From Pseudomonas paraversuta (lineage in GTDB: Bacteria; Pseudomonadota; Gammaproteobacteria; Pseudomonadales; Pseudomonadaceae), in assembly GCF_904063065.1 (NCBI RefSeq), contig NZ_CAJFCL010000001.1, positions 1-64,000 on the forward strand: 64,000 bases of DNA, read 5' to 3'. The notes under the pieces are model-generated. The model was not told the origin of the DNA, ran no database searches, and worked only from the letters and a program-made list of their open reading frames with translations. Shown in pieces: positions 56,401 through 64,000 of the stretch. The stretch's first letter is position 1; every line of letters begins with the position of its first letter. The position numbers were made by a program, and so were the translations under genes.

Positions 56401-56407
56401 TGCACTT

Positions 56408-56522
56408 AGCTGGTCGCGAGATCAGTCGATAATTCAAGGAACCTTAGGTCGGTTTTTTGAATTAGCTCCTCATCAGGCTAATCACGGTTATTTGACCCGG
56501 CTTCTGGCCGGGTCTTTTTTTT
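56408..56522 (+). ncRNA. prrF: PrrF-type iron-responsive small RNA
   Basis: A predicted ~115-base RNA. Its 5' stem CTGGTCGCGAGATCAG, the central CTCCTCATCAGGCTAATCACGG-like single-stranded part and the GACCCGGC/GCCGGGTC terminator with eight Ts (56494-56522) match PrrF as I recall it, and the length equals PrrF1 (~116). PrrF is made when iron is low and represses mRNAs for iron-using proteins. Only one clear copy is here, unlike the tandem P. aeruginosa pair. Confidence 0.85.
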
Positions 56523-56837
56523 GCGGCCAGTTATCTGGCTCTGCGTGCTTCAGGCTAATGAAGTCTGGTGTGCGGTCGGTTTTTTTCGGTGACCGCTACG
56601 ATGCGGGCGATGATAGCAAAAGAACATCGACCAACGGAAGCCTGAAGTCCCGAAACAACGGCCGTTACGGCAAGTTAGCACTTGAGAATCACTCGCAAAT
56701 ACACTATCGTGGCGCTGCGTCAAGGATGACGCCCCCCTCCCTTCTCCCCGCTTCTCGTTCTCCAAAATTCCGTATTGGCCCGGCGCCGTTGCGATGTAAA
56801 GTAACGCCCACAATTATCAGATTCCGGGACTTTGACG

Positions 56838-57989
56838 ATGACCGTGGCGCCCTCTTCCGTTCGCATCAGCAGTGACTTTGACAGCGGCAACATCCAGGTG
56901 CTGGATGCCAGTGACCCGCTGCACCTCAAGCTTGCGATCAAGCCCGATACCCGCAGCCCGCACTTTCAATGGTTCCACTTCAAGGCCGAAGGCCTGATAC
57001 CCGGCCAGACCCACCATTTTCAGTTGAGCAACGCCAGCCAGTCCTCCTACAACAAAGCATGGGATGGCTACCAGGCCGTGGCGTCCTATGATCACGAAAC
57101 CTGGTTCCGTGTTCCCACCGAGTTCGACGGCAAAGCCTTGAATTTCAGTGTGCAGGCCGAGCACCCAGTCATCTGGTTTGCTTACTTCGAACCCTACAGC
57201 CGCGAGCGTCATGATCTGTTGATCAAGAATGCACTCCAGTGGTCGGGCTGCGAACTGCTGGCAGTCGGTAAAAGTGTTGAAGGTCGCGACATCCAGCTCT
57301 TGCGCAAGGGCAATGGCGCCAGCCACAAACGCAAGATATGGATCATTGCCCAGCAGCACCCCGGTGAACATATGGCCGAGTGGTTCATGCAGGGAGTCCT
57401 TGAGCGCCTGGAACAGGGCAGCGACCCGCAGCTGCGCAAGCTACTGGACTTCGCCGACCTGTACCTGATCCCCAATATGAATCCGGACGGCGCGTTCCAC
57501 GGCCATTTGCGGACCAACGCCAACGGCCAGGACCTGAACCGGGCCTGGCAAAACACCGACCCGAACGTAAGCCCTGAGGTGTTCTTCGCTCTGGAGCAAA
57601 TGACCCGATACGGGGTGGACCTGTTTCTGGATATTCACGGGGACGAAGAAATCCCTTATGTGTTCACTGCAGGCTGCGAGGGCAACCCGGGGTACACCGA
57701 GCGCCTGGCGACCCTGGAAGAGCGTTTCCGCACTCATCTGAGTAACCTGACCCCTGACTTCCAGACGACCCACGGCTACACCCGGGACGAACCCGGCCTT
57801 GCCAATATGACCCTGGCCTGCAACAGCGTCGGCCAGCGCTTTGACTGCCTGTCGCTGACCCTTGAGATGCCGTTCAAGGACAACAACGATGCACCGCAGC
57901 CACAAACCGGCTGGGACGGTAAACGCTCCATGCAACTGGGCAAGAGTGTGCTCAGCACCTTGTCGGACATGGTTCGCGAGTTGCGCTAA
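56838..57989 (+). CDS. M14 metallocarboxypeptidase, CCP-like
   Basis: A 383-residue zinc carboxypeptidase of the cytosolic-carboxypeptidase (M14B/D) branch. The N-terminal beta-sandwich (~1-125) contains WFHFKAEG and FAYFEPYSRERH, diagnostic of CCPs. Zinc ligands are His174 and Glu177 (QQHPGEH) and His267 (DIHGDEE), substrate Arg is in DLNRAW (235), and general base Glu343 (TLEMPFKD). The bacterial substrate is unknown; related proteins are often labelled deglutamylases. Start ATG 56838 rather than TTG 56832. Confidence 0.88.
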   Translation: MTVAPSSVRISSDFDSGNIQVLDASDPLHLKLAIKPDTRSPHFQWFHFKAEGLIPGQTHHFQLSNASQSSYNKAWDGYQAVASYDHETWFRVPTEFDGKALNFSVQAEHPVIWFAYFEPYSRERHDLLIKNALQWSGCELLAVGKSVEGRDIQLLRKGNGASHKRKIWIIAQQHPGEHMAEWFMQGVLERLEQGSDPQLRKLLDFADLYLIPNMNPDGAFHGHLRTNANGQDLNRAWQNTDPNVSPEVFFALEQMTRYGVDLFLDIHGDEEIPYVFTAGCEGNPGYTERLATLEERFRTHLSNLTPDFQTTHGYTRDEPGLANMTLACNSVGQRFDCLSLTLEMPFKDNNDAPQPQTGWDGKRSMQLGKSVLSTLSDMVRELR

Positions 57990-58069
57990 ACCCGGAGTAA
58001 GCGGCGGCCAGAGATCTTCCCCCCTGGCCGCCATATCAATAGATTCTCACGAGTACTCAAAGCTCCTTT

Positions 58070-59380
58070 ATGGATACCCTCGCTAAATTGCGCGCCGGCC
58101 AACTGGCGGGCTGCAAACGCCTTGATCTGTCCTGTGGACTGACCGAGTTCCCGGCCGAGATTTTTCAGCTGGCGGACTCACTGGAAATTCTCAATCTGAG
58201 CGGTAACGCCCTGAGCAGCCTGCCCGAGGATTTACATCGCCTGACTCATTTGCGGATTCTGTTTTGCTCGGACAACAGGTTCACCGAACTGCCCGAATGC
58301 CTGGGGCAGTGCGAGCAGTTAAGCATGGTTGGCTTCAAAGCCAACCGCATCACCTCAGTGCCCGGCACTTCGCTGCCGCCCCTGCTGCGCTGGTTGATAC
58401 TGACCGACAACAGCATCGAGCACATACCCGAAGAACTGGGTCAGCGACCGTTACTGCAAAAATTGATGCTGGCAGGTAACCGCCTGCAACAACTGCCCAC
58501 CAGCCTGGTTAACTGCAAGCGCCTGGAGCTGATCCGCCTGGCGGCCAACCAATTGCACGAAGTGCCCGACTGGCTGCTGACACTGCCGGGACTGAGCTGG
58601 CTGGCCTATGCCGGTAATCCGCTGCACGAAGACGCCAGCGCGCAGCTTACAGCCGACAACACGCCGGACATTCACTGGTCACAGCTCGAGCTTGAACAAA
58701 AGCTGGGCGAAGGCGCGTCGGGCATCATCTCCAGAGCCCTTTGGAGCGCACCCGGCCAGGCAAGCAGATCCGTTGCCGTCAAACTCTACAAAGGCAGCAT
58801 CACCAGCGACGGCTCACCGCTCAATGAAATGAACGCCTGCATTGCCGCCGGCCAGCATCCGAACCTGATCAAAGTCCTGGGCCGTGTCGCGGGTCACCCT
58901 GACAACACCGCGGGGCTGGTCATGGAATTGATCGATCCGTCCTTCGCCAATCTCGCCGCCCTGCCAAGCTTCGATACCTGCAGCCGTGACGTCTATCAAA
59001 CACACACCCGCTTCAGCGCCGACTGCGCGCTACGCATTGCCCGCGGCGTGGCCTCGGCAGCCGGTCATCTGCACGCGCAGGGCATCTGTCATGGTGATCT
59101 GTACGGGCACAACATCATGTTCAATGCCCAGGGCGATTGCCTGCTCGGCGACTTTGGCGCAGCGTGCTTTCACGCCATTGACGACAGCCCGCACACCCGC
59201 GCCTTGCAGCGCATTGAAGTGCGTGCATTCGGGATTTTACTGGGGGAATTGCTGGAGCGGATCGACACGGGGTTGAGCGATCAACAGCAAGAACGGCTGC
59301 ACGACCTGCAGCAGCGCTGCATACAACCCGATGTACTGGCACGCCCGGGTTTTGCCGAAATCACCCGGGCATTGGGCTAA
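58070..59380 (+). CDS. leucine-rich-repeat protein kinase
   Basis: A 436-residue cytosolic fusion. About six LRR units fill residues ~15-185 (LEILNLSGNALSSLPEDL, LRILFCSDNRFTELP, LQKLMLAGNRLQQLPTSL). A protein-kinase domain follows (~205-436): glycine loop LGEGASG (212-218), Lys238 in VAVKLYKG, HGDLYGHN catalytic loop (Asp343, Asn348) with Gly for the usual Arg, and DFG at 361-363. All key catalytic residues are kept. The short activation segment and eukaryotic-like LRR-kinase order are unusual in bacteria. Targets unknown. Confidence 0.87.
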   Translation: MDTLAKLRAGQLAGCKRLDLSCGLTEFPAEIFQLADSLEILNLSGNALSSLPEDLHRLTHLRILFCSDNRFTELPECLGQCEQLSMVGFKANRITSVPGTSLPPLLRWLILTDNSIEHIPEELGQRPLLQKLMLAGNRLQQLPTSLVNCKRLELIRLAANQLHEVPDWLLTLPGLSWLAYAGNPLHEDASAQLTADNTPDIHWSQLELEQKLGEGASGIISRALWSAPGQASRSVAVKLYKGSITSDGSPLNEMNACIAAGQHPNLIKVLGRVAGHPDNTAGLVMELIDPSFANLAALPSFDTCSRDVYQTHTRFSADCALRIARGVASAAGHLHAQGICHGDLYGHNIMFNAQGDCLLGDFGAACFHAIDDSPHTRALQRIEVRAFGILLGELLERIDTGLSDQQQERLHDLQQRCIQPDVLARPGFAEITRALG

Positions 59381-59391
59381 AAGCCTGATGC

Positions 59392-59460
59392 AGTAGTCGC
59401 TGGCGCAGGCTGCGACAAGGAGCGCAGGGCTGCTGCCACAGGCAGCCTGTGGCAGCGACC
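59392..59460. repeat. palindromic intergenic repeat
   Basis: Between the kinase and yebC-like genes: GTCGCTGGCGCAGGCTGCGAC followed by GCTGCCACAGG-CAG-CCTGTGGCAGC, an 11-base-arm perfect palindrome. It resembles dispersed Pseudomonas intergenic repeats and may also terminate both convergent transcripts. Confidence 0.6.
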
Positions 59461-59464
59461 GGGG

Positions 59465-60169
59465 TTATGCCAACGCCACAAACATCTCTTGTACGTCGTC
59501 CTGCTCTTCCAGCTTGGCCAGAAACTCTTGAACTTCAGCCATTTGCTCATCGGTCAAAGCGCTGACCGGGTTTTTCGGCTGATAGCCCAGCTTGGCCGAC
59601 AATACGGTGAAGCCTTGCTCCGGCAGGGCTTTTTGCACGGCATCGAGGTCCGTCGGCTCGGTGATGAACAGCGTAGTGCCTTCTTCTTCACCTTCCTCAA
59701 AGTCCTGGGCGCCAGCTTCAATCGCGGCCATCTCAGGATCTGCATCCGGGGCGTCCGGCTTGGCTTCGATCATGCCGACATGGTTGAAGTCCCACGCTAC
59801 CGAACCCGAAGCGCCCAATTGACCCTTGCGGAATGCCACGCGGATTTCAGCCACGGTACGGTTGATGTTGTCAGTCAGGCACTCGATGATCAGTGGTACC
59901 TGATGCGGAGCAAAACCTTCGTACGTGACGCGGTGATATTGCACCGCCTCAGTACCGATACCGGCGCCTTTGTTGATCGCGCGCTTGATGGTGTCCGCCG
60001 GCATCGACGCCTTTTTGGCCTGTTCATATACCAAACGCAGATGCGAATTCATGTCCGGGTCTGCGCCATTACGAGCAGCGACCGTCAGCTCCTTGGCCAG
60101 CTTGCCAAAAATCTTGCCGCGGCTGTTGGCGGCGTCCGCTTTGTGTTTAACCTTCCACTGTGCGCCCAT
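59465..60169 (-). CDS. YebC/PmpR family regulator (YeeN-type paralogue)
   Basis: A 234-residue YebC-family protein: [19 protein letters not shown] start, [49 protein letters not shown], and an acidic C-terminal third ending DDVQEMF. Family members act as transcription regulators or, as recently shown for YebC, as translation factors relieving ribosome stalling. The N-terminus is closer to the YeeN paralogue than to the ruvC-linked YebC. Confidence 0.88.
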   Translation of the reverse strand: MGAQWKVKHKADAANSRGKIFGKLAKELTVAARNGADPDMNSHLRLVYEQAKKASMPADTIKRAINKGAGIGTEAVQYHRVTYEGFAPHQVPLIIECLTDNINRTVAEIRVAFRKGQLGASGSVAWDFNHVGMIEAKPDAPDADPEMAAIEAGAQDFEEGEEEGTTLFITEPTDLDAVQKALPEQGFTVLSAKLGYQPKNPVSALTDEQMAEVQEFLAKLEEQDDVQEMFVALA

Positions 60170-60276
60170 TACTCACTCTCTCAATCTGGTGTGTCGCGGC
60201 GGGTTGGCCGTCGAATGGGCGCAAGTTTATACGGCAAGAAGTCCTCAATCGACCAAAAAATCCAATCGATCGGTCC

Positions 60277-61668
60277 TCAACCTTTGTCAGCCTTGCCCGC
60301 AGCGGCGGCAAATTTGGCCAGACGCACGTCCAGATGCCTTGGCCGGCGCCCGTGGTCCTCCGCCCGTTCCTTGCGTCGAATGGCATTGCGCACCATCAAC
60401 GAGCCCAGGTAGCGGATAGGTTCAGGCGGAAAATACCCCAGCGGACCATTGACCAGCGGCGAACGTGTCCAGTCGTTGGCCTGCCCCTGCACCAGCGAGG
60501 CCAGAATCTGCCCGCCCATGTGACAGGGCCCCACTCCGCTCCCTGAGTAGCCGAAACCATAAAACACATTGCCATGGCCGCTCATCTGGCCGAAGAACGG
60601 CAAGCCGGTCACTGAGCGGTCCGAGGGACCGTTCCAGGTGGCCTCGACACCCACCCCGGCAAATGCTGGAAAAAACTGCTGCAAACTTTTCTGCAACGAC
60701 CCGGCGTAGGGCGAAGGCTGATCAAACACCGGCAGCATGCGCCCGCCATAGGCAAAGGTATTGCCGCCCTTGCCGAGCATGATCCGGCCGTCCGGAGTGT
60801 TGTGGTAGTAGTGCACAAAAATTCGCGAATCGAGCACTGTCACGCCGCTGGTCAGGCCGATCTCTTGCAGTAAGTCCGGGCGCGGCTCGGTGATCAGCAT
60901 GTCGCTGGAGACAATCGCCACACTGCGGGAAAACTGCGGGAATGCCCTGGCCATCCAGGCGTTCATCGCCAGCACCACGCGCTCGGCGCGAATGCTGCCG
61001 GTCGGGGTCCGGATCAGGGCCGTGGCACCTTCTTCCAGACCGACCATAGGGGTGTTTTCATGGATCCGTACCCCCAGCTGCAATGCCACCCGGCGCAAAC
61101 CGCGCACCAGTTTGCCCGGCTGTACACTGGCGGCGGCCGGAGAGAACCAGCCCTCCGCATGTTGAGCCGAACCCGCACGGCGCTGCACTTCGTCCACCGC
61201 CAGCTTGCTGAACGAGTTGATGGCCTGACGCTCCAGCGCTGCAATCACCCCGTCCGTCGAGCCGACCTGGGCCTGATTGGTCGCGGTGTACAGCGTGCCG
61301 TCCAGCCGGTAATCGGCATCTACCCCGTACTTTTCGCAGAACGCGCCAATGGCATAAATGCTTTGCTCGGAGGCCTTCACCAGGCGCACCGCCTCCTCGA
61401 CCCCGAACAGACGCTCCAGGGTGAAATACTTGGCCGACCACGACAATGCGCAGCCGCCATTGCGCCCGCTGGCCCCTGCCCCGCAGATATCGGCCTCTAT
61501 CAGCAGCACATCCAGCTGCGGGTTCTGCTCCTTGAGCATGATGGCCGTCCACAGTCCGGTATAACCGCCGCCCACAATGCAGACCTGGGCACGGGCCTCA
61601 CCCGTCAATGCTTCACAAGGCTCGACATGTTCCAGGGCAAGCGCCTGCTCCAGCCAAAAAGGTCGCAT
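60277..61668 (-). CDS. FAD-dependent oxidoreductase (DAO family)
   Basis: A 463-residue flavoprotein with N-terminal Rossmann motif VCIVGGGYTGLWTA (near residue 32), LIEADICGAGASGRNGG, and a C-terminal GFGYSGSGVGPCHMGG. The family oxidises amines or N-methyl compounds. It forms an operon with the MFS gene upstream (15-base gap), under a divergent LysR; related oxidoreductases are found in aminoethylphosphonate gene clusters, so an amine or N-methyl phosphonate substrate is possible. Start ATG 61668 with GGGAGA upstream. Confidence 0.82.
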   Translation of the reverse strand: MRPFWLEQALALEHVEPCEALTGEARAQVCIVGGGYTGLWTAIMLKEQNPQLDVLLIEADICGAGASGRNGGCALSWSAKYFTLERLFGVEEAVRLVKASEQSIYAIGAFCEKYGVDADYRLDGTLYTATNQAQVGSTDGVIAALERQAINSFSKLAVDEVQRRAGSAQHAEGWFSPAAASVQPGKLVRGLRRVALQLGVRIHENTPMVGLEEGATALIRTPTGSIRAERVVLAMNAWMARAFPQFSRSVAIVSSDMLITEPRPDLLQEIGLTSGVTVLDSRIFVHYYHNTPDGRIMLGKGGNTFAYGGRMLPVFDQPSPYAGSLQKSLQQFFPAFAGVGVEATWNGPSDRSVTGLPFFGQMSGHGNVFYGFGYSGSGVGPCHMGGQILASLVQGQANDWTRSPLVNGPLGYFPPEPIRYLGSLMVRNAIRRKERAEDHGRRPRHLDVRLAKFAAAAGKADKG

Positions 61669-61683
61669 GGATAGTTCTCCCAC

Positions 61684-63009
61684 TCAGGTACGAAAAGGTT
61701 TGATCAACAACGGATGATTGGGCACGAAGGCACATTCGCGTTTGTACCCGTCAGGACGACTGTTCCAGTGCGGGATCAGTACCAGCGCGCTAAAGAGTGC
61801 GCAGACGGCAAAGACGATAAACACTGTAACCGTGTCGAAATAGCCCGGCAGCAGACCACCCAGCACCGCCCCGACCGAGCCGCAGCCGTTTACAAACCCC
61901 GCCGCCGTAGCACCGGCTTTGGCCGTACCAAAATCAATCGCCGCGGCGCCACAGATCATCGAATCCGGGCCGTACAGGGTCAGCCCCATCACAAACAGCA
62001 GGGCGACCACCAGCAGCACACTGCCGGACTGCAAGGCCCCCATAAAGAAAGCCAGGGAAACGGTTAGCGCCAGCAGACTCAGAATGCAGGCGGGCATGCG
62101 CCGGGCACCGAAGATCTTGTCCGACGCCAGCCCAATCATGATCGGCCCCAGCAAACCGGCCAGCTCAAACGCCGTAGGAATAATCGCGGCGCCAACCTTG
62201 CCCACTTGTGGCATCTGTTCGAAGACAATTACCGGCCCCCACAACAGAATCGCGTAACGCGCCGGCTTGAGCATGAAGTACGCAAGCCCCAGGGTCAGCA
62301 CCGTTCGATTGCGCATGATTTCGCGTAGTGGCGCCCAGATACTGAGGCGTTTTTCCGCAGCTTCTTCCTCGGCCGTCATCTGCGGCTCGGGTTCGACGGC
62401 TGGCAAACCGACATCTTCAGGCTTGTTGCGCTGAAAGATAAAAAACAGTACCGCGACCACCGCCACTACCGCCGCACTGGAAATAAATGCCGCGTGCCAG
62501 GTGCCCATCAGGGTGTATGCCCACCAACCGGCAAACGGCGAAGCCACCAGCCCGCCAAAGGCGTAACTCGAACTCCACAACCCCAGCACCCGACCACGCT
62601 GTTCTGCCGGAAAGAAGCTGCCAATGTTTTTGCACAACGCCGACCAGCCCGTGGATTGCGCCAGGCCCTGAATCAGCATGCATGTGGCGAAGATGGGCAA
62701 GGTGGCAAAAGTGCCCATCATCAGGGCAGCCAGGGCCGAGATGATCAGCCCGCCCATGACCACCACCCGCGGCCCATAGCGATCGGCGAGGATGCCCCAG
62801 GTAAATTGCCCGATGGCGTAAGCCGCAAGATAGACCGCATCGAGGTTGGCCATCGCCATCTTGTCCAGATGGAAGGTCGGATCTTCACCAATTCCCAGCT
62901 TTGCTACGGAAAATGCTTTGCGCGTGAAGTAAAAGGCCGCGTAGGCCAGCCAGGTGATGGCAAAAACCTGCATCCGCCAACGCTTGATGGTGCCAATGGA
63001 CTTGTTCAT
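61684..63009 (-). CDS. MFS transporter, organophosphate:phosphate antiporter-like
   Basis: A 441-residue 12-helix transporter resembling GlpT/UhpT/PgtP: WLAYAAFYFTRKAFSVAK at the first helix, GILADRYGPR loop, GSVGAVLGGLLPGYF near the C-terminus. Such proteins import glycerol- or hexose-phosphates or related phosphonates. It is co-transcribed with the FAD oxidoreductase and divergent from a LysR regulator, so it probably imports that enzyme's substrate. Start MNKSIGT at 63009. Confidence 0.83.
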   Translation of the reverse strand: MNKSIGTIKRWRMQVFAITWLAYAAFYFTRKAFSVAKLGIGEDPTFHLDKMAMANLDAVYLAAYAIGQFTWGILADRYGPRVVVMGGLIISALAALMMGTFATLPIFATCMLIQGLAQSTGWSALCKNIGSFFPAEQRGRVLGLWSSSYAFGGLVASPFAGWWAYTLMGTWHAAFISSAAVVAVVAVLFFIFQRNKPEDVGLPAVEPEPQMTAEEEAAEKRLSIWAPLREIMRNRTVLTLGLAYFMLKPARYAILLWGPVIVFEQMPQVGKVGAAIIPTAFELAGLLGPIMIGLASDKIFGARRMPACILSLLALTVSLAFFMGALQSGSVLLVVALLFVMGLTLYGPDSMICGAAAIDFGTAKAGATAAGFVNGCGSVGAVLGGLLPGYFDTVTVFIVFAVCALFSALVLIPHWNSRPDGYKRECAFVPNHPLLIKPFRT

Positions 63010-63298
63010 GTCGGGTCTGACCTCTGATGTGGATGTGCCGGCAGAATCAGAAAAGATCGCCTGTTTTTTTATTGTGTTGAGCACTTCAATGCCGCTGTTC
63101 AGACCAGGGCGGCATCAATCAGACAAGCCATGACGGTCCTGTTTTTATTGGATTTCAGGATCGCTCAGGGGCATGTCACAACCCGGCGCTATCGAGGACA
63201 TAACGCCGGGCCGGAATCGATCAAAGCAATTACTGACTAATAGGTAAAATCGATTTATCGTATTTCACTAATAAGCTCAGCTTGTAAGAGGTTGTCCG

Positions 63299-64000
63299 AT
63301 GCCGGTTTCCCATGCGCAGTTGAAAGCCTTTCATGCGGTTGCCGTCCACGGCAGTTTCACCCGCGCCGCCGAGCGGTTGTTTTTGAGTCAGCCGGCAATC
63401 TCCGATCAGGTACGAAAACTCGAAGAGCGCTTCGGTGTTTTGTTGTTCCATCGCAACAAACGTTCGGTGCGCCTGACCGATCTGGGGGAGCGCTTGCTGA
63501 GCATCACCCAGCGCCTGTTTGTGGTGCAGGCCGAAGCCCAAGAGTTGTTACAGGACTCCCAGGCCCTGCAAACCGGCAGCCTGGTGCTGGCCGTAGATGC
63601 GCCTGTACACGTACTGCCGCAGATCGCCAGGTTCTGCGAACGCTACCCCGGCATCAGCGTCAAAATCGAAACCGGTAACACCGACGAATCTCTGGCCCGG
63701 CTGTTCAACTATCAGGCCGATCTCGCGTTGCTGGGGCGCGAGGTCAGTGATGACAGGCTGCTTAGTCTGCGATTGCGCAGTGATCCCATGGTGGCGTTTG
63801 TTGCCCGCACCCATCCGTGGGCCGGTCGCAGTTCGATATGCCTCTCCGACCTGGAGGACACCCCGCTGGTATTGCGTGAAATCGGCTCTGTAACCCGCCA
63901 GACCCTGGAAGAAGAAATGAGTCAGGCGGGTCTGCGGATGCGGGCCGCGATTCAGGTGGAAGGTCGCGAAGCCGCGCGGGAGGCAGTGGTGGTCGGGATT
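63299..64000 (+). CDS. LysR family regulator, 3' end cut by window
   Basis: The first 234 residues of a LysR regulator with no stop before the window edge: HTH LKAFHAVAVHGSFTRAAERLFLSQPAISDQVRKLEE, then the effector domain (LVLAVDAPVHVLPQIA, ADLALLGREVSDDRLL). The sequence type recalls the LysR linked to 2-aminoethylphosphonate catabolism in Pseudomonas (TIGR03339, from memory). Two ACTAATA direct repeats (63236 and 63267) flank an AAATCGATTT palindrome just upstream, a likely operator for both divergent units. Confidence 0.85.
   Translation, partial: MPVSHAQLKAFHAVAVHGSFTRAAERLFLSQPAISDQVRKLEERFGVLLFHRNKRSVRLTDLGERLLSITQRLFVVQAEAQELLQDSQALQTGSLVLAVDAPVHVLPQIARFCERYPGISVKIETGNTDESLARLFNYQADLALLGREVSDDRLLSLRLRSDPMVAFVARTHPWAGRSSICLSDLEDTPLVLREIGSVTRQTLEEEMSQAGLRMRAAIQVEGREAAREAVVVGI

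Noticed and set aside
56336..56875. 179-codon plus frame across prrF
   Set aside because: It runs through the small RNA and its terminator and into the peptidase gene start; not coding in character.
63182..63210. CCCGGCG/CGCCGGG hairpin upstream of the right-edge LysR as a terminator
   Set aside because: It lies between two divergent promoters with no transcript to end and no T-run; kept only as an incidental inverted repeat.

Overview
This window reads as chromosomal DNA of a fluorescent-lineage Pseudomonas. The evidence is the gene content (pvdRT-opmQ pyoverdine efflux, sfnR/sfnG, liu leucine catabolism, NAD-type gnd with zwf), an iron-starvation sigma box, REP/REPIN repeats of the Pseudomonas type, and two Pseudomonas-specific small RNAs (crcY-like and prrF-like). 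I saw no transposase, prophage module, CRISPR array or tRNA. Nearly everything is core or common accessory genome.

Layout. 1-480: upstream half of an rRNA operon reading leftward off the window, with a boxA and three evenly built tandem promoters. 0.5-13.5 kb: a broken rhtA-like exporter, a small lipoprotein, aminopeptidase P, a cysteine-desulfurase-like enzyme, the dimethyl-sulfone pair sfnR/sfnG with a sigma-54 promoter, a TSUP permease, nudC, a dienoyl-CoA-isomerase-like crotonase, and the gnd-zwf-HAD operon of 6-phosphogluconate/glucose-6-phosphate oxidation. 13.8-20.5 kb: envelope phosphoethanolamine transferase, small GNAT and pseudo-receiver genes, and mgtA behind a structured leader. 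20.5-31 kb: iron region, with a FecI-type sigma gene, pvdR-pvdT-opmQ behind a PvdS-type promoter, dkgB, zapE, two tandem DUF2790 genes, a PepSY protein and an orphan FecR/FpvR-like anti-sigma. 31-44 kb: small regulators and membrane proteins, LysR/aldo-keto reductase pair, tamA-tamB, xthA, a PBP-OmpA fusion, an acyl-CoA dehydrogenase with its divergent LysR. 45-54.7 kb: leucine/isovalerate catabolism split as liuR-liuE and liuABCD, with the crcY-like RNA and an acyl-CoA synthetase between them. 54.7-64 kb: a CI/PrtR-like repressor lacking its autocleavage residues, a DUF3077 gene, prrF, an M14 carboxypeptidase, an LRR-protein kinase, a YebC paralogue, and an FAD oxidoreductase-MFS pair divergent from a LysR gene cut by the right edge (perhaps a phosphonate locus).

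Functional threads. Iron: the Fur-box-bearing sigma gene, the PvdS-box pump operon, the distant FecR-like protein and prrF form a pyoverdine/iron-sparing set. Carbon: crcY (sigma-54/CbrB-type, titrates the Hfq/Crc repressor) lies inside the liu region, whose enzymes are typical catabolite-repressed functions. Sulfur: sfnR activates sigma-54 transcription of sfnG.

I did not find a clearly undescribed multi-gene system. The most rewarding items for follow-up are the two small RNAs, the cleavage-dead repressor, the LRR-kinase, the mgtA leader and the split sigma/anti-sigma pair. All identifications come from reading the sequence against remembered families; no search was run.
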